From a virus, in the IMG/VR virus record IMGVR_UViG_3300025086_000036, positions 1-53,092 of that record: 53,092 nucleotides of DNA; one strand, given 5' to 3'. Shown piece by piece: positions 1 to 8,660 of this stretch (its first letter is position 1; each line of letters starts with the position of its first letter). A program made the translations under genes and the position numbers. Below the pieces are notes generated by a model. The model did not search any database. It worked only from the letters and a program-made list of their open reading frames with translations, and was not told the DNA's origin.

Positions 1-1191
1 CTTTACTCTAGCGACAGTCTGACCGTATAGTTTAATCTGTCCACCTGAAAACAAGTAAGGTCTGATATTAGTATCATCAGCATGGTAGTTGAATAAACCA
101 GTACTTGTACTATCATTTGTTCTTTGCCTTCTTCTAGGTGTATAACCCGCAGGAGCATCAAAAGCCCTTCTTGTAACTAAGTCTAGATTTGCTTTCAACT
201 CTTGTCCTTCATCGAAGTTCATAGTTAAACTGTTTACTTGACAGCCAGTAAATACTCTAGCATAAATGTCTTTGAATGGTCTTGTAGTGCTATCAGTTGT
301 AGTACCTAATGAACCAACATAGTAGTTGTTATTTACTAAACCTGATTTTTCATATGTTACTTCTAATGCAAAGGATGGCAATGCGTCTCCATTATTCTCA
401 GTAAAATCATAGAGATAATAACCACCTGCATTTTCTGTTACTTGTTGTAGTTTGGTTTTATCTGAACTTGGGGGGTATTCTTTTCCTCCTATTGTTCTAA
501 CTAGTCTATCAGTATAATTAGTTACACCTGAAGTAATTGCTACTCCTGTACCTGATAAACTACCTGCCGCACCCAACGTGTGTGCCGCACCGCCTCCTGA
601 TGTTCCATTTGTAACATTATAACTTCCTAATGCATAGTATAACCAAGACCCATTACCCATTGAAATATCTAAAGAACCACCACTAACAGTTTCTCCTTTC
701 TTGTATTGGTATCCTAGATTTCTAGAACCACCTAATGCTAAACTAACTTGTGCTACTTCTACTTCTACATTAGGAGGAGTTAGAGTATTAACAAGACCTA
801 GCCAATTATCTGCTAGTAGTGTTGGTTTTCCTGTTATCACATTAGGAGCAGGAGAAGGTGCGCCAAAAGACATGATAGTAATATCAATGTCATCATCAAC
901 TGCGTCTCCAATATTTTCTGCAAAGGTAATAGTGTTTCCAGTATTACTCTTAATCATGTATGTCCCATTAAAACTAGCACTTGTAGCGTTTACTATCTTA
1001 GCCATACATCCTTGATATAAGTTAGTTACTAAGGTCATTGCAACGCCTTCAACAGCATCAATCAAATCAACAGTAGTAAAATCTGCAAGAAGGTCACATC
1101 CTTCAAAATAGATGTCACTTTCAGGTATCATTGTAGCACTTACACCTGCTCCTGTAAACACCTCATCTGTCAAAATTGTTGTTGTCGTCAT
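1..1191 (-). CDS. Probable major tail (tube) protein, 3' end cut by window edge
   Basis: An open frame of 397 codons starts at ATG 1191-1189 and runs off the left edge without a stop. The product is rich in Gly, Thr, Ser and Asn with alternating beta-type segments and few Lys or Cys, like tail tube proteins. It follows directly, with an ATGA overlap, a gene that looks like a tail terminator, which is the usual order connector, terminator, tube. No catalytic motif is visible. The assignment rests on position and composition rather than on a recognised motif, so another tail or fibre protein is possible. Confidence 0.55.
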   Translation of the reverse strand, partial: MTTTTILTDEVFTGAGVSATMIPESDIYFEGCDLLADFTTVDLIDAVEGVAMTLVTNLYQGCMAKIVNATSASFNGTYMIKSNTGNTITFAENIGDAVDDDIDITIMSFGAPSPAPNVITGKPTLLADNWLGLVNTLTPPNVEVEVAQVSLALGGSRNLGYQYKKGETVSGGSLDISMGNGSWLYYALGSYNVTNGTSGGGAAHTLGAAGSLSGTGVAITSGVTNYTDRLVRTIGGKEYPPSSDKTKLQQVTENAGGYYLYDFTENNGDALPSFALEVTYEKSGLVNNNYYVGSLGTTTDSTTRPFKDIYARVFTGCQVNSLTMNFDEGQELKANLDLVTRRAFDAPAGYTPRRRQRTNDSTSTGLFNYHADDTNIRPYLFSGGQIKLYGQTVARVK

Positions 1192-1724
1192 ACGCTTCTC
1201 CCCATTCTCTTCATCTCTACGCCTAGTTTATAGCCCAATAACCTTTTCTTTCTATCATTGGCTTCACTCCTACTTTGCAACTTTATTATTTCTGCACTAT
1301 CAGTGTAAACTGTTCCCCCCACTGTCGTAGATATAGTAGGGCTAAGTGAGTTTGTCTCAAGAACATGTCGCAAGATTCTGTATAATATTCTAAGTCTATC
1401 TCTAGATGTTGTATTATCAGCAAAGTCTCTTCTATGTAATACTCTCATATGTATTGTAAAAGAGAATGTTTCATTTCTAACTGCGTAATCCATAGTAGGA
1501 TATGTGGTAGAAGAACTATCTTCATAGACAACAATAACTGCTGAATCACTATCAGCGTCTACTCTTCTTCCTTCCTTTGGTTCAATTGAACGAACATCTA
1601 TTACTTTAGGAACAGGTAAGTTAGATGTTATATCTCCCCTGTTGTATAATGTAAGTCCTGAAGAAGACCAGTTTTCAGTAATCACTTTCATTAGAAATGT
1701 AACTTCATCAAGTATTCCTGCCAT
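1188..1724 (-). CDS. Putative tail terminator/head-tail completion protein
   Basis: This 178-residue protein has an N-terminal helix (MAGILDEVTFLMKVI) followed by mixed alpha/beta sequence with a central IHMRVLHRRD segment. Size and location between a connector-like gene and the probable tube gene fit a tail terminator or neck protein. Its stop overlaps the ATG of the tube gene and its own start overlaps the preceding small gene, so it is translated as part of the late operon. I do not see a diagnostic motif. Confidence 0.5.
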   Translation of the reverse strand: MAGILDEVTFLMKVITENWSSSGLTLYNRGDITSNLPVPKVIDVRSIEPKEGRRVDADSDSAVIVVYEDSSSTTYPTMDYAVRNETFSFTIHMRVLHRRDFADNTTSRDRLRILYRILRHVLETNSLSPTISTTVGGTVYTDSAEIIKLQSRSEANDRKKRLLGYKLGVEMKRMGRSV

Positions 1725-1896
1725 TTACTGCCTCCATTGCTTTTTCTTGTACTCTACCTACAAAGACATCTAATGCATGTTTGAATACTTCATCATCACT
1801 AATAGAAAATCCTGCATAACCTAGTTCTGCTAACGCTTCATTTCTTTCTATCTCTCTATCCAAGATTTCACGAAATAAATTGTTTAAGTCTTGCAT
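1708..1896 (-). CDS. Small acidic helical protein of the head-tail module
   Basis: A 62-residue, predicted all-helical, acidic product (MQDLNNLFREILDREIERNE). It overlaps the next gene by 17 nt and lies 4 nt after the connector-like gene, so it is co-translated with the head-tail completion genes. Possibly a small neck or adaptor component; no family recognised. Confidence 0.5.
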   Translation of the reverse strand: MQDLNNLFREILDREIERNEALAELGYAGFSISDDEVFKHALDVFVGRVQEKAMEAVNGRNT

Positions 1897-1900
1897 AGTA

Positions 1901-2980
1901 TCACGATATAAAATGTATTAGATTCTTTTTACCATCAACTATTTTATTTGCTTCTTCAAGCATAATGTCATGTTTGGTTTTCAAATCAATATTAGAATCT
2001 GTCTCGGCAATTAAAATTGAATTGTCATCATGCCTAATAATTTCTGCCGCAACAAACTTAGTCGCCGCTTCATGTATCGGTGCAGGAACTCTACCATCCC
2101 CCGCAACATATGCAACTCTAATTGAATGATTAGTGATGTGAGGATATTCTTGTAAAAAGAATATTTTCCCCTCACTTTTCATTTGCCAAAAGTCTCCTCT
2201 TCTTCTTTGGTCTTGGTGGTCAGTAAAACCTTCTACTGAACCAAATGTAGAAGAAATTGTACAGTTAGACCCGTCATCACCTAGAAGCAATGAAGATATT
2301 ACTATTGTATCTCCTTGTTCTGAATCAGTGGTAGCATAAAAGAAATCTGAAATATGTACACTATCATTTCCGTTTGCCGTTACAGTTTTAGATGCAGTTT
2401 CTCCTGTAAACTTAGCCGTCTTCATAGGATATACTTCATTGATAGCATCAACTATCTGACTTGCAGTAGTCTTAGGGCCGAAGTTATCAAAGAACTCAGT
2501 TGCTTCATCTAACTCAAAAGTATATGTTCCCACCGTTAAAGATATTTTCCAAGCACTATTAGTTACAGTACTTGGTACTGTTAGTCTAGCAGTTGCTGAT
2601 GCTAGGTCTTTCCAATTATTACCTTGGTATATTTCTAACCTGACTAACTTCTGAACTTTAGGTTGAGATAGTTGAATGAACCCAACATAATCTTTGTATG
2701 GTCTTACTGGGTATGCACCTTGATTGAATGCTGTATCAAAAGAGTGAAACTCTTCATGATGTAATATTGGTCTATATGATTGTTTAATACTATCATCTAT
2801 TTTTTCTTCTACTCTTTTTATTATCTTACCTACTTCTGCGATAGTAGGGGTAGTTGAACTAGTAAATGCTCCAATTTGTAATAAGTTAGAAACATCTGTA
2901 TGCGTAGTATAGTAGCCATTACCTGCTGTATAACTAACATTAATATTTGTAAAATCACTTGGAGAACTTACTTTACCCAT
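1901..2980 (-). CDS. Putative head-tail connector/adaptor protein
   Basis: A 359-residue protein. Its N-terminal quarter is a helical segment (about 45-75, IAEVGKIIKRVEEKIDDSI), its middle is Thr/Ser-rich beta sequence (about 130-270), and its C-terminus returns to helices (about 310-355, AATKFVAAEIIRHDD). The helical shell with IHEAATKFVAAEIIRHDD resembles gp6-type head-tail connectors, with a beta-rich insertion in the middle. Position between structural genes and the tail terminator supports this. No exact family is claimed. Confidence 0.5.
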   Translation of the reverse strand: MGKVSSPSDFTNINVSYTAGNGYYTTHTDVSNLLQIGAFTSSTTPTIAEVGKIIKRVEEKIDDSIKQSYRPILHHEEFHSFDTAFNQGAYPVRPYKDYVGFIQLSQPKVQKLVRLEIYQGNNWKDLASATARLTVPSTVTNSAWKISLTVGTYTFELDEATEFFDNFGPKTTASQIVDAINEVYPMKTAKFTGETASKTVTANGNDSVHISDFFYATTDSEQGDTIVISSLLLGDDGSNCTISSTFGSVEGFTDHQDQRRRGDFWQMKSEGKIFFLQEYPHITNHSIRVAYVAGDGRVPAPIHEAATKFVAAEIIRHDDNSILIAETDSNIDLKTKHDIMLEEANKIVDGKKNLIHFIS

Positions 2981-2984
2981 CTAA

Positions 2985-5123
2985 TCACCTTTCTATCATT
3001 TCCTTTAATCCTTCATACTCAGTATAAACTAATCTTAATTCATCAGCATCATTAGAATCAGTAAGGGTAGTTCTATTTTCTATTTGTTTATCTGACGCAC
3101 CTATTCCTCTTTCAGAAAATCTACCTGTTTTGAATCTATCTTTACCACCACTAGTACGGCGACCAATATTAGTATCTACTTGACTAGTAACTTTTATTTT
3201 TCTACTAAACGTTAGAATTGGTATTCCTTCAGTATCGGATACTTTGAACTCAACATCTCCTTCTCTTTTCCAATCTTGACCTTCTTCTAACTGTTCTTTT
3301 ATTGTAGACATCAATCCATCAGTATCATCAGCCTCTGCTAATAGTGGAATAATGTTAACTGATTCTCTGTAATCCCCACTCTTGATGTTCTTTAGTATTG
3401 CTTGTATCTTTGAGATAAAAGTATTGTGATTACCAAAAGCAGGATAGTATTCTTTAATTTCACCATCTTCTTCTATACCAATTGGTTTTTTCTTTCCTTC
3501 AACTGCTTGTACTTTGGGTGTTTTCCTATCTGCTGTTGCAATCTGAACCTTTTTCTTGTTTTTATCAAGACCATACATGAACATGTTATATAATTGGTCA
3601 TCTTTAGGATTAATTACTTCTTTAAACTCGGTTTCTGTTTGTTCAGGATTTGATAAGTTATAATCATCATTCTTAATAGAAACTATTAGTTGGTTGAAAA
3701 ACTCAACTAATTCTTTCCTTCTTTTCTCAGACAACACTTGCATGAACTTAGCAAAAGGTGCTTCGTTTTTATCATATACATAACTACCCCAATTAGATTC
3801 CAAATCATCAAACAGCGATTTTAACATAAGAGTTCTTTTTGTCATATTTTTAACAGCAGATGTAAGTTTCTTATCTTCATCCTTTCCTCCACCTTTAACA
3901 GCCCATAAAATAAAGGCTTCTTCATCTTCCCATTCTTTCATTTTCAGAGTAATACTTACTTGGCCTAAATCAATCTTATTTGATTGCGGAGTTAATGCTC
4001 CTAGTATTGCATCCTTTAACCCTGATTTTCTTTGTGACCTAACTATCTCAATAAGTTCCTTTTCATTTGGGAGAGATATATCTTGTAAACTTTCCCAAAG
4101 TTCCTCTAAGTTTTCACTTCTATTGTCTGTGTTAAATGCTTCTTTCTTACCAAATGAGTTTAATTCATATCTACCATTACCTAAAATCTTCAGACTAACA
4201 AGTTTGTTAGACCCTGTTGTTTCGGCTTTTCTTAACATCTTTTGAGTAATACCCGCATCATCATCTTCTGAATCTTCCATACCTTCAGCAACTTCTCTAT
4301 CCATTTCTGCTTGATATGCTTCTTCTTCCTCTGCCTCTTTTTCTTTCTGAGTTTTTTTCTGTTCTGCTATTTCTTTAACACTTAGATTCTTTCCTTTAAC
4401 AGAATTAAATTGAAATGAATCTTCACCCAGTTTTCCATATCCTTCTACCTTGAATAATTTAGTAAAATACCCTTCAGTATCAATAGTAATATCTGTACCT
4501 GTTGTTGATAAGAACTCTTGTAGTGTAGATGGATATAATACAGGCTCACTCCTATCAAATGCCCCTAACAGTCTACTGCTTCGAGAAATGTATTTGTCTT
4601 TTGCTTTTTCTTGAGCAGGTTTAGTCTTTCTATCAGTATCGTCTAACCCCTTACCATATCTGTCTCCTAAGAGTTTACTCACTTTCAAATCATTACCTAA
4701 ATCAATAAGGCGAGTATTTTGGTCATCCATCATATCTCTCAGACCTTCAGAGAATGCACGATTTTTACCATCAGGTTGAACATAACCCATTCCTTGTAGT
4801 TCAAGTACTAGTTTAGACAATGGGGCTTTTTCTATAACAGAAAGAAATGATTGTAAATATTCATCATATTCTTCTTCATCGAAATACAAGTCAGTACCTT
4901 TGTAATCACTATCATCTAAAGTAATTAGATTTCGTGTAACTCTTCGAACCTTTTGCATGTTAGTTGTATCTGATACAGAATTGAATATGTATGCGGCTAG
5001 GTTTCTGAATAAAGGTTGGTTGTCTAACAAGTCTTCCCAATTACTTTTTTTATCTTTAGGAGTTAAAACAAAACCTGTTTTTAGCCTATCTACTACCTTA
5101 TCATTTACTCTTATATCCGGCAT
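2985..5123 (-). CDS. Large uncharacterised virion-cluster protein (712 aa)
   Basis: The product is highly charged with long predicted helices. An acidic coiled-coil stretch rich in E and K lies around 250-290, and a basic stretch lies near the C-terminus. Residues 28-34 (NWEDLLD) match the short W-x-x-L-L peptide found at the start of many late proteins here, although it is internal. The gene is 4 nt upstream of the connector-like gene. Possible roles are internal head protein, scaffold-like protein or tail component; I do not recognise the family. Confidence 0.6.
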   Translation of the reverse strand: MPDIRVNDKVVDRLKTGFVLTPKDKKSNWEDLLDNQPLFRNLAAYIFNSVSDTTNMQKVRRVTRNLITLDDSDYKGTDLYFDEEEYDEYLQSFLSVIEKAPLSKLVLELQGMGYVQPDGKNRAFSEGLRDMMDDQNTRLIDLGNDLKVSKLLGDRYGKGLDDTDRKTKPAQEKAKDKYISRSSRLLGAFDRSEPVLYPSTLQEFLSTTGTDITIDTEGYFTKLFKVEGYGKLGEDSFQFNSVKGKNLSVKEIAEQKKTQKEKEAEEEEAYQAEMDREVAEGMEDSEDDDAGITQKMLRKAETTGSNKLVSLKILGNGRYELNSFGKKEAFNTDNRSENLEELWESLQDISLPNEKELIEIVRSQRKSGLKDAILGALTPQSNKIDLGQVSITLKMKEWEDEEAFILWAVKGGGKDEDKKLTSAVKNMTKRTLMLKSLFDDLESNWGSYVYDKNEAPFAKFMQVLSEKRRKELVEFFNQLIVSIKNDDYNLSNPEQTETEFKEVINPKDDQLYNMFMYGLDKNKKKVQIATADRKTPKVQAVEGKKKPIGIEEDGEIKEYYPAFGNHNTFISKIQAILKNIKSGDYRESVNIIPLLAEADDTDGLMSTIKEQLEEGQDWKREGDVEFKVSDTEGIPILTFSRKIKVTSQVDTNIGRRTSGGKDRFKTGRFSERGIGASDKQIENRTTLTDSNDADELRLVYTEYEGLKEMIER

Positions 5124-5138
5124 TCATCAGACCCCAAC

Positions 5139-5840
5139 CTATGCAAGCCATTTAGCCCATGCAACTGCTTTACCCAAACCTGATGCTAAACCTAATCCAC
5201 TTTGAGGTGGAGTATATGTTGGCTGTCCTGTTTGTGGGTCTATCCAATACGGATTGTTCATGTTGTCATAACCACTTGGAGGAATAGGATAGCCACTACC
5301 ATTGTTCATAGCCATTTGTTGTTGATTTAAGGTGTTGTTAAAATTAGTACTCATGTTACCGCCTTGAATCTGACTTGGGTTTAACCCTTGAGGGTTCATA
5401 CCCATTTGTGGAGTTGTCGTAGGTGTTTGTTGCTGTGGAGCAGAGAAACCCTGTGCTTCTAGGTATTGTTGTTTAGCCATTCTTCTTTGCATAACAACTT
5501 CACTATTGATTGCAGTAGCCAATAGATTCTGCAAATCTAAATCTATATTTTCTTGTGTAATACTAGTAAAGTCAGAAAGTGCTTCAGGAGACATTACTAA
5601 GTTTCCACTTGAACTTTGATTAAACTCTAATTTAACTAACATTTGACTAACCGTTCTACTAACAGTATCTTCAATTAGTTTTTCTAATGCTCCTAAGAAT
5701 GCTTCTCCATGATACTGAAAGAAGTCTTCTACATGGTTTTCTTGCAATGTCAAAAGGTTGTTCATTGCTTTAAATTGGGTCTGCTGTTGCGCTCCAATTT
5801 GTGTTGATAAGTTACTATTGCTTGTTCCGAATAATCCCAT
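5139..5840 (-). CDS. Uncharacterised structural-cluster protein with Gln/Asn/Pro/Gly-rich tail
   Basis: A 233-residue protein. Residues 1-115 are helical with many Gln and Leu. Residues 125-215 are low complexity, rich in N, Q, P, G and M (for example MNPQGLNPSQIQGG), with no likely fold. The C-terminal 20 residues are again helical and hydrophobic (LGKAVAWAKWLA). Its ATG overlaps the upstream stop (ATGG/TAATGG region at 5840), so the pair is coupled. Function unknown. Confidence 0.55.
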   Translation of the reverse strand: MGLFGTSNSNLSTQIGAQQQTQFKAMNNLLTLQENHVEDFFQYHGEAFLGALEKLIEDTVSRTVSQMLVKLEFNQSSSGNLVMSPEALSDFTSITQENIDLDLQNLLATAINSEVVMQRRMAKQQYLEAQGFSAPQQQTPTTTPQMGMNPQGLNPSQIQGGNMSTNFNNTLNQQQMAMNNGSGYPIPPSGYDNMNNPYWIDPQTGQPTYTPPQSGLGLASGLGKAVAWAKWLA

Positions 5841-6514
5841 TACGCTACCTCCTCTTGCTCCGAACTTGATACTACCTTAGCACCTTCAGTTAATAGTGTT
5901 TTGATTCTTTCGTTAATTCCGTTGTTTTCTATTATTAATCTAAACAACTCTTCTTCTTTAGTTTCAGAAACACTAGAAGGGGGGTGTATTGACCATCCTA
6001 AAGATGAAAGAGATTGTATGTCCTGTTGTTTTAATCCTGTTAATGGCCCACTTGCTAATGGATTTAGAGTTTTAACCGAAGGCATATATGCACTGAAAGA
6101 AAGGCCATGTTCGTCTGCTAGTATTTGTTGTTCTAACATTTCATATTGCCTGTGTATCTGAGCATGTTTTTCACAATAAGTACCGCGCATTGGATAGCCT
6201 TTACGCACCTTATGTAATGGAAGGGGTGGCCTCATTGCATCTCCTGCTTCCCAAACTTTTTGTGAACCACATACTACACATCTATCTTTTAAATTGTATT
6301 TGAATCTGTATGGTATTTTCAAGAACTTTTTCTTTTCAGGCATTAATATCTTAGTTATCTCTTTCAATTGTTTCTTTGGTTTTGTATTTTTAAACTCATA
6401 AAACATTACCGCACCTGCGGCTCTTGCGGCTGAAAACCTATCTAAAAATGGGTTCGCTCCTGTATTTGCTGATTGTGCGCCAATCAAACTTGGTGGTTGG
6501 AATTGCATTGACAT
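5840..6514 (-). CDS. Zinc-ribbon-like virion-cluster protein
   Basis: A 224-residue protein. Cysteines in a CVVC pair near residue 80, followed about 35 residues later by TYCEKHAQIH, form a plausible Zn site of the type C-x2-C ... C-x2-H. The N-terminal 40 residues carry Ala-rich sequence, and the C-terminus is helical and acidic. It lies in the run of late genes between the GTPase and the Gln/Asn-rich protein. Role unknown. Confidence 0.55.
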   Translation of the reverse strand: MSMQFQPPSLIGAQSANTGANPFLDRFSAARAAGAVMFYEFKNTKPKKQLKEITKILMPEKKKFLKIPYRFKYNLKDRCVVCGSQKVWEAGDAMRPPLPLHKVRKGYPMRGTYCEKHAQIHRQYEMLEQQILADEHGLSFSAYMPSVKTLNPLASGPLTGLKQQDIQSLSSLGWSIHPPSSVSETKEEELFRLIIENNGINERIKTLLTEGAKVVSSSEQEEVA

Positions 6515-6527
6515 CTATCTCTCTCCT

Positions 6528-7199
6528 CTAGTAGTCCCTTATCATTGTTAGGATTCCTCTATATACCATCTCTGAATCAGATTTAGCACTTACAATGTAC
6601 TTATGACATGGGATTCCTTTATCATTTAATTTCTGCATTCCATTTCTAAATGATTCAAATATTGGGTGTTTTTCTATCTTACCATCATAGTCATATTTAT
6701 CTTTCCATAAGTCATATTTGTTAGCCCAAAGAGCAACAGCAATTGGATAGTCATGCATTTTCTTTTTCTTCTTTTTTCCGTTAACGTTCCAATAAGGAGA
6801 ACAAATAGTATCCACTAAAAAAGTCCAACATAACTGTTGTTCTATATCGTAGTGTTTATCCATATGCCTATCATCTAACATGAATATAATATATTTAACA
6901 TGTCGAGTGCGCATATCTTCAACCCACTCAGTCCAAAATACAGTCTCTCCACCAACATCAGCCGTTTTGACAGTATGTGCATCACCATCTAATTTCACAT
7001 ATTTTCTAGATGCTCTCTTTAAACCAACAGTTCTATCTGTAATAGAAGGAACTTCACCTCTAGTTCTTAGTTGATGATGTAGTGTAGTTTTACCTGCTTT
7101 ACTTGCTCCATACACACCAAAGGGAATTGAATGAAGTCTTTGATATACTTTGTTAAGTCCTTCAACAAGCAGTATTGCAAATCCTGCCATTACTGACAT
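6528..7199 (-). CDS. Small Arf/Ras-like GTPase
   Basis: All four main G motifs of the small GTPase fold are visible in 223 residues: P-loop GASKAGKT (31-38), G3 as DVGG (81-84), G4 as NKYD (160-163) and G5 as SAK (204-206). G3 of the form D-x-GG without the usual Gln resembles Arf and SRbeta-type proteins; Glu85 sits where Ras-like proteins have the catalytic Gln. A hydrophobic or amphipathic N-terminus (GFAILLVEGLNKVY) precedes the P-loop, as in membrane-associated Arf proteins, and a lysine run (142-147) precedes G4. It lies directly before two small membrane-protein genes' order in the operon, so a membrane-linked role is plausible. It could instead regulate head assembly. Function is inferred; the GTPase fold is well supported. 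Confidence 0.8.
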   Translation of the reverse strand: MSVMAGFAILLVEGLNKVYQRLHSIPFGVYGASKAGKTTLHHQLRTRGEVPSITDRTVGLKRASRKYVKLDGDAHTVKTADVGGETVFWTEWVEDMRTRHVKYIIFMLDDRHMDKHYDIEQQLCWTFLVDTICSPYWNVNGKKKKKKMHDYPIAVALWANKYDLWKDKYDYDGKIEKHPIFESFRNGMQKLNDKGIPCHKYIVSAKSDSEMVYRGILTMIRDY

Positions 7200-7205
7200 T
7201 TTGCC

Positions 7206-7433
7206 TTACCCCCATAGATGATGCCAAAAACTAAACATTCCGTCTAATATCCATTGGAATACATTTATTCCGAAAAGAGGTAACATGTGTCCTATTGAAA
7301 AACTAACAACACAAGCAATCCCACTCCAAAGAAAAAATCTTGCTCTTAAAAACCAAATATCAGCAGAATGCGCTCTTTGTAAATCATATGCTAATGTGGA
7401 TTCATCAAATCCCATTAGTATTTCTGAAACCAT
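7206..7433 (-). CDS. Small membrane protein
   Basis: A 75-residue protein with two hydrophobic stretches, about 33-50 (WSGIACVVSFSIGHML) and 53-72 (FGINVFQWILDGMFSFW), compatible with a helical hairpin in the membrane. It is 6 nt upstream of the GTPase gene and 9 nt downstream of another membrane-protein gene. Candidates are a virion membrane component or a lysis/holin-like protein; nothing distinguishes them. Confidence 0.5.
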   Translation of the reverse strand: MVSEILMGFDESTLAYDLQRAHSADIWFLRARFFLWSGIACVVSFSIGHMLPLFGINVFQWILDGMFSFWHHLWG

Positions 7434-7442
7434 GTATTACCC

Positions 7443-7898
7443 TCATTCATTGAATTGGGTTAAGAATGTTGGACTCAATGCATTATCATTAGTGGTTACT
7501 GATTGCATAAATGGAGTCTGAATCTCCCCATAGTTTTGTTGTTGGAATGTTTGGTTAAACTGACGTAGTGAATCTCTAACCCTCTTACGGTTTTCTTCTT
7601 CTCTAGCCTTTCTATTCCAATAACCATCTATATTCCTCTTTAACAAAAACTCTTCTATAACATCGTTTAAGAATAAATCGAATATTGCTTTCATTATCAT
7701 TATCGCACCTACTGTTGCAATACCAAATAGAACGGCATGAGAGAATCCTCCGTATGGAAAGTTAACTCCTACCATTTGGTAAAAGTAAATATTAACACCA
7801 CTCATTGCCCCTACGAACAAAATGGTCATAATTAATCTTGTATCTGTATCAATTGATGGCAAAAAATCAACTCCATGTACAGGAGTATGCCCCACCAC
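7443..7898 (-). CDS. Membrane protein with two or three transmembrane helices and a charged tail
   Basis: Hydrophobic segments at about 23-42 (MTILFVGAMSGVNIYFYQM) and 50-75 (FSHAVLFGIATVGAIMIM) are followed by a positively charged helix (about 85-110) and a Gln/Asn-rich tail. The first in-frame start is GTG at 7898, which overlaps the previous gene by 32 nt. A TTG at 7862 with a GGAG seven nt upstream is a good alternative. It neighbours another small membrane protein and the GTPase. Function unknown; a lysis or virion-membrane role is possible. Confidence 0.5.
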   Translation of the reverse strand: MVGHTPVHGVDFLPSIDTDTRLIMTILFVGAMSGVNIYFYQMVGVNFPYGGFSHAVLFGIATVGAIMIMKAIFDLFLNDVIEEFLLKRNIDGYWNRKAREEENRKRVRDSLRQFNQTFQQQNYGEIQTPFMQSVTTNDNALSPTFLTQFNE

Positions 7899-8151
7899 TC
7901 CCAGTTAATATTGCAGTTATTCCTGTTCCCATTGCTCTACCATGAAAGTCAAACTCTGTTGTTGTATTAGCGGTTAGGATTAATCTAGCAACTTCGTCAG
8001 ATGAACCAACAGTAGTACTAGCACTATCATAGATTTTTAGTGTTGCAGTCCCAGTTGAAGTGAAATGGACACTATTTAATTTACAAACACCAGTGTTCAA
8101 AACTGCACTAGCGGTTCTAACGGGGCTACCTGCAACTCCCCCGACCATCAT
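7867..8151 (-). CDS. Small beta-rich protein, possible capsid decoration protein
   Basis: A 94-residue, Ser/Thr/Gly-rich product with alternating hydrophobic residues (for example TGTATLKIYDSAS), a typical beta-sandwich composition. It lies two genes downstream of the capsid protein gene and overlaps its upstream neighbour by 4 nt. Small beta proteins of this type often decorate heads or form head fibres. No motif confirms it. Confidence 0.5.
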   Translation of the reverse strand: MMVGGVAGSPVRTASAVLNTGVCKLNSVHFTSTGTATLKIYDSASTTVGSSDEVARLILTANTTTEFDFHGRAMGTGITAILTGSGGAYSCTWS

Positions 8152-8567
8152 TTCACATCCTTCTTAGTGGTCTTTTTAGCAGGTGTTTTCTTTGTAGTTG
8201 TTTTCTTAGCAGGTGTTTCCTTCACCTCTTCTTTAGCAGGAGCAATAGTTTCAACAACTGTTTCCACTACTTCTTCTACTTTCTTTTTGGCGGCTGACTT
8301 TTTCTTTGGATATAGAATAGATAAAACATCATCTTCTTCTGCAACATTCAAATGTGCTTTTAGATATCTTAACCTTCTGTCGTCTAATGTTGAAATATGT
8401 TTCTTATCGTCTTGTGTAAAATCAATAAGAATTGATTCATCACCGCAATAATCTATTGCAACGTTTGCAGGAACTTCGCACCATGTATGCGCTCCTATCG
8501 AATATTCGCCTTTTCCTATTACTATCTCGCCTTCAGGTCTATGTCTTACTAGTTTCATTAATGCCAT
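8148..8567 (-). CDS. Protein with lysine/alanine/threonine-rich histone H1-like tail
   Basis: A 139-residue product. The first 90 residues look folded (VAIDYCGDESILIDFTQ). Residues about 90-139 are low complexity, with repeats of the type TPAKKTT and TKKTPAKK, as in H1-like nucleic-acid-binding tails. It is the first gene after the capsid protein gene, separated by a hairpin. The basic tail suggests contact with packaged DNA or a capsid surface; this is inference. Confidence 0.55.
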   Translation of the reverse strand: MALMKLVRHRPEGEIVIGKGEYSIGAHTWCEVPANVAIDYCGDESILIDFTQDDKKHISTLDDRRLRYLKAHLNVAEEDDVLSILYPKKKSAAKKKVEEVVETVVETIAPAKEEVKETPAKKTTTKKTPAKKTTKKDVK

Positions 8568-8589
8568 AATTATGCCTCCATTATATTGG

Positions 8590-8631
8590 GTAGTATCCCC
8601 TACCCCGATAGTTCGGAGTAGAGGGTACTAC
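8590..8631 (-). terminator. Hairpin after the capsid gene (terminator or processing site)
   Basis: GTAGTATCCCCT (8590-8601) pairs with AGAGGGTACTAC (8620-8631) apart from one mismatch and one wobble, and inside it CCGA pairs with TCGG. This is the only clear stem in the compact late operon and sits in its largest internal gap (8568-8660), just 3' of the major capsid gene. It could stabilise or terminate the abundant capsid transcript. Confidence 0.45.
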
Positions 8632-8660
8632 TTTACGTTTTCACTTTCTAATGAAGTACC

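Noticed and set aside
8148-8567. Histone H1 homologue
   Set aside because: Only the Lys/Ala/Thr/Pro tail resembles H1; the folded part shows no winged-helix pattern, so the similarity is compositional.
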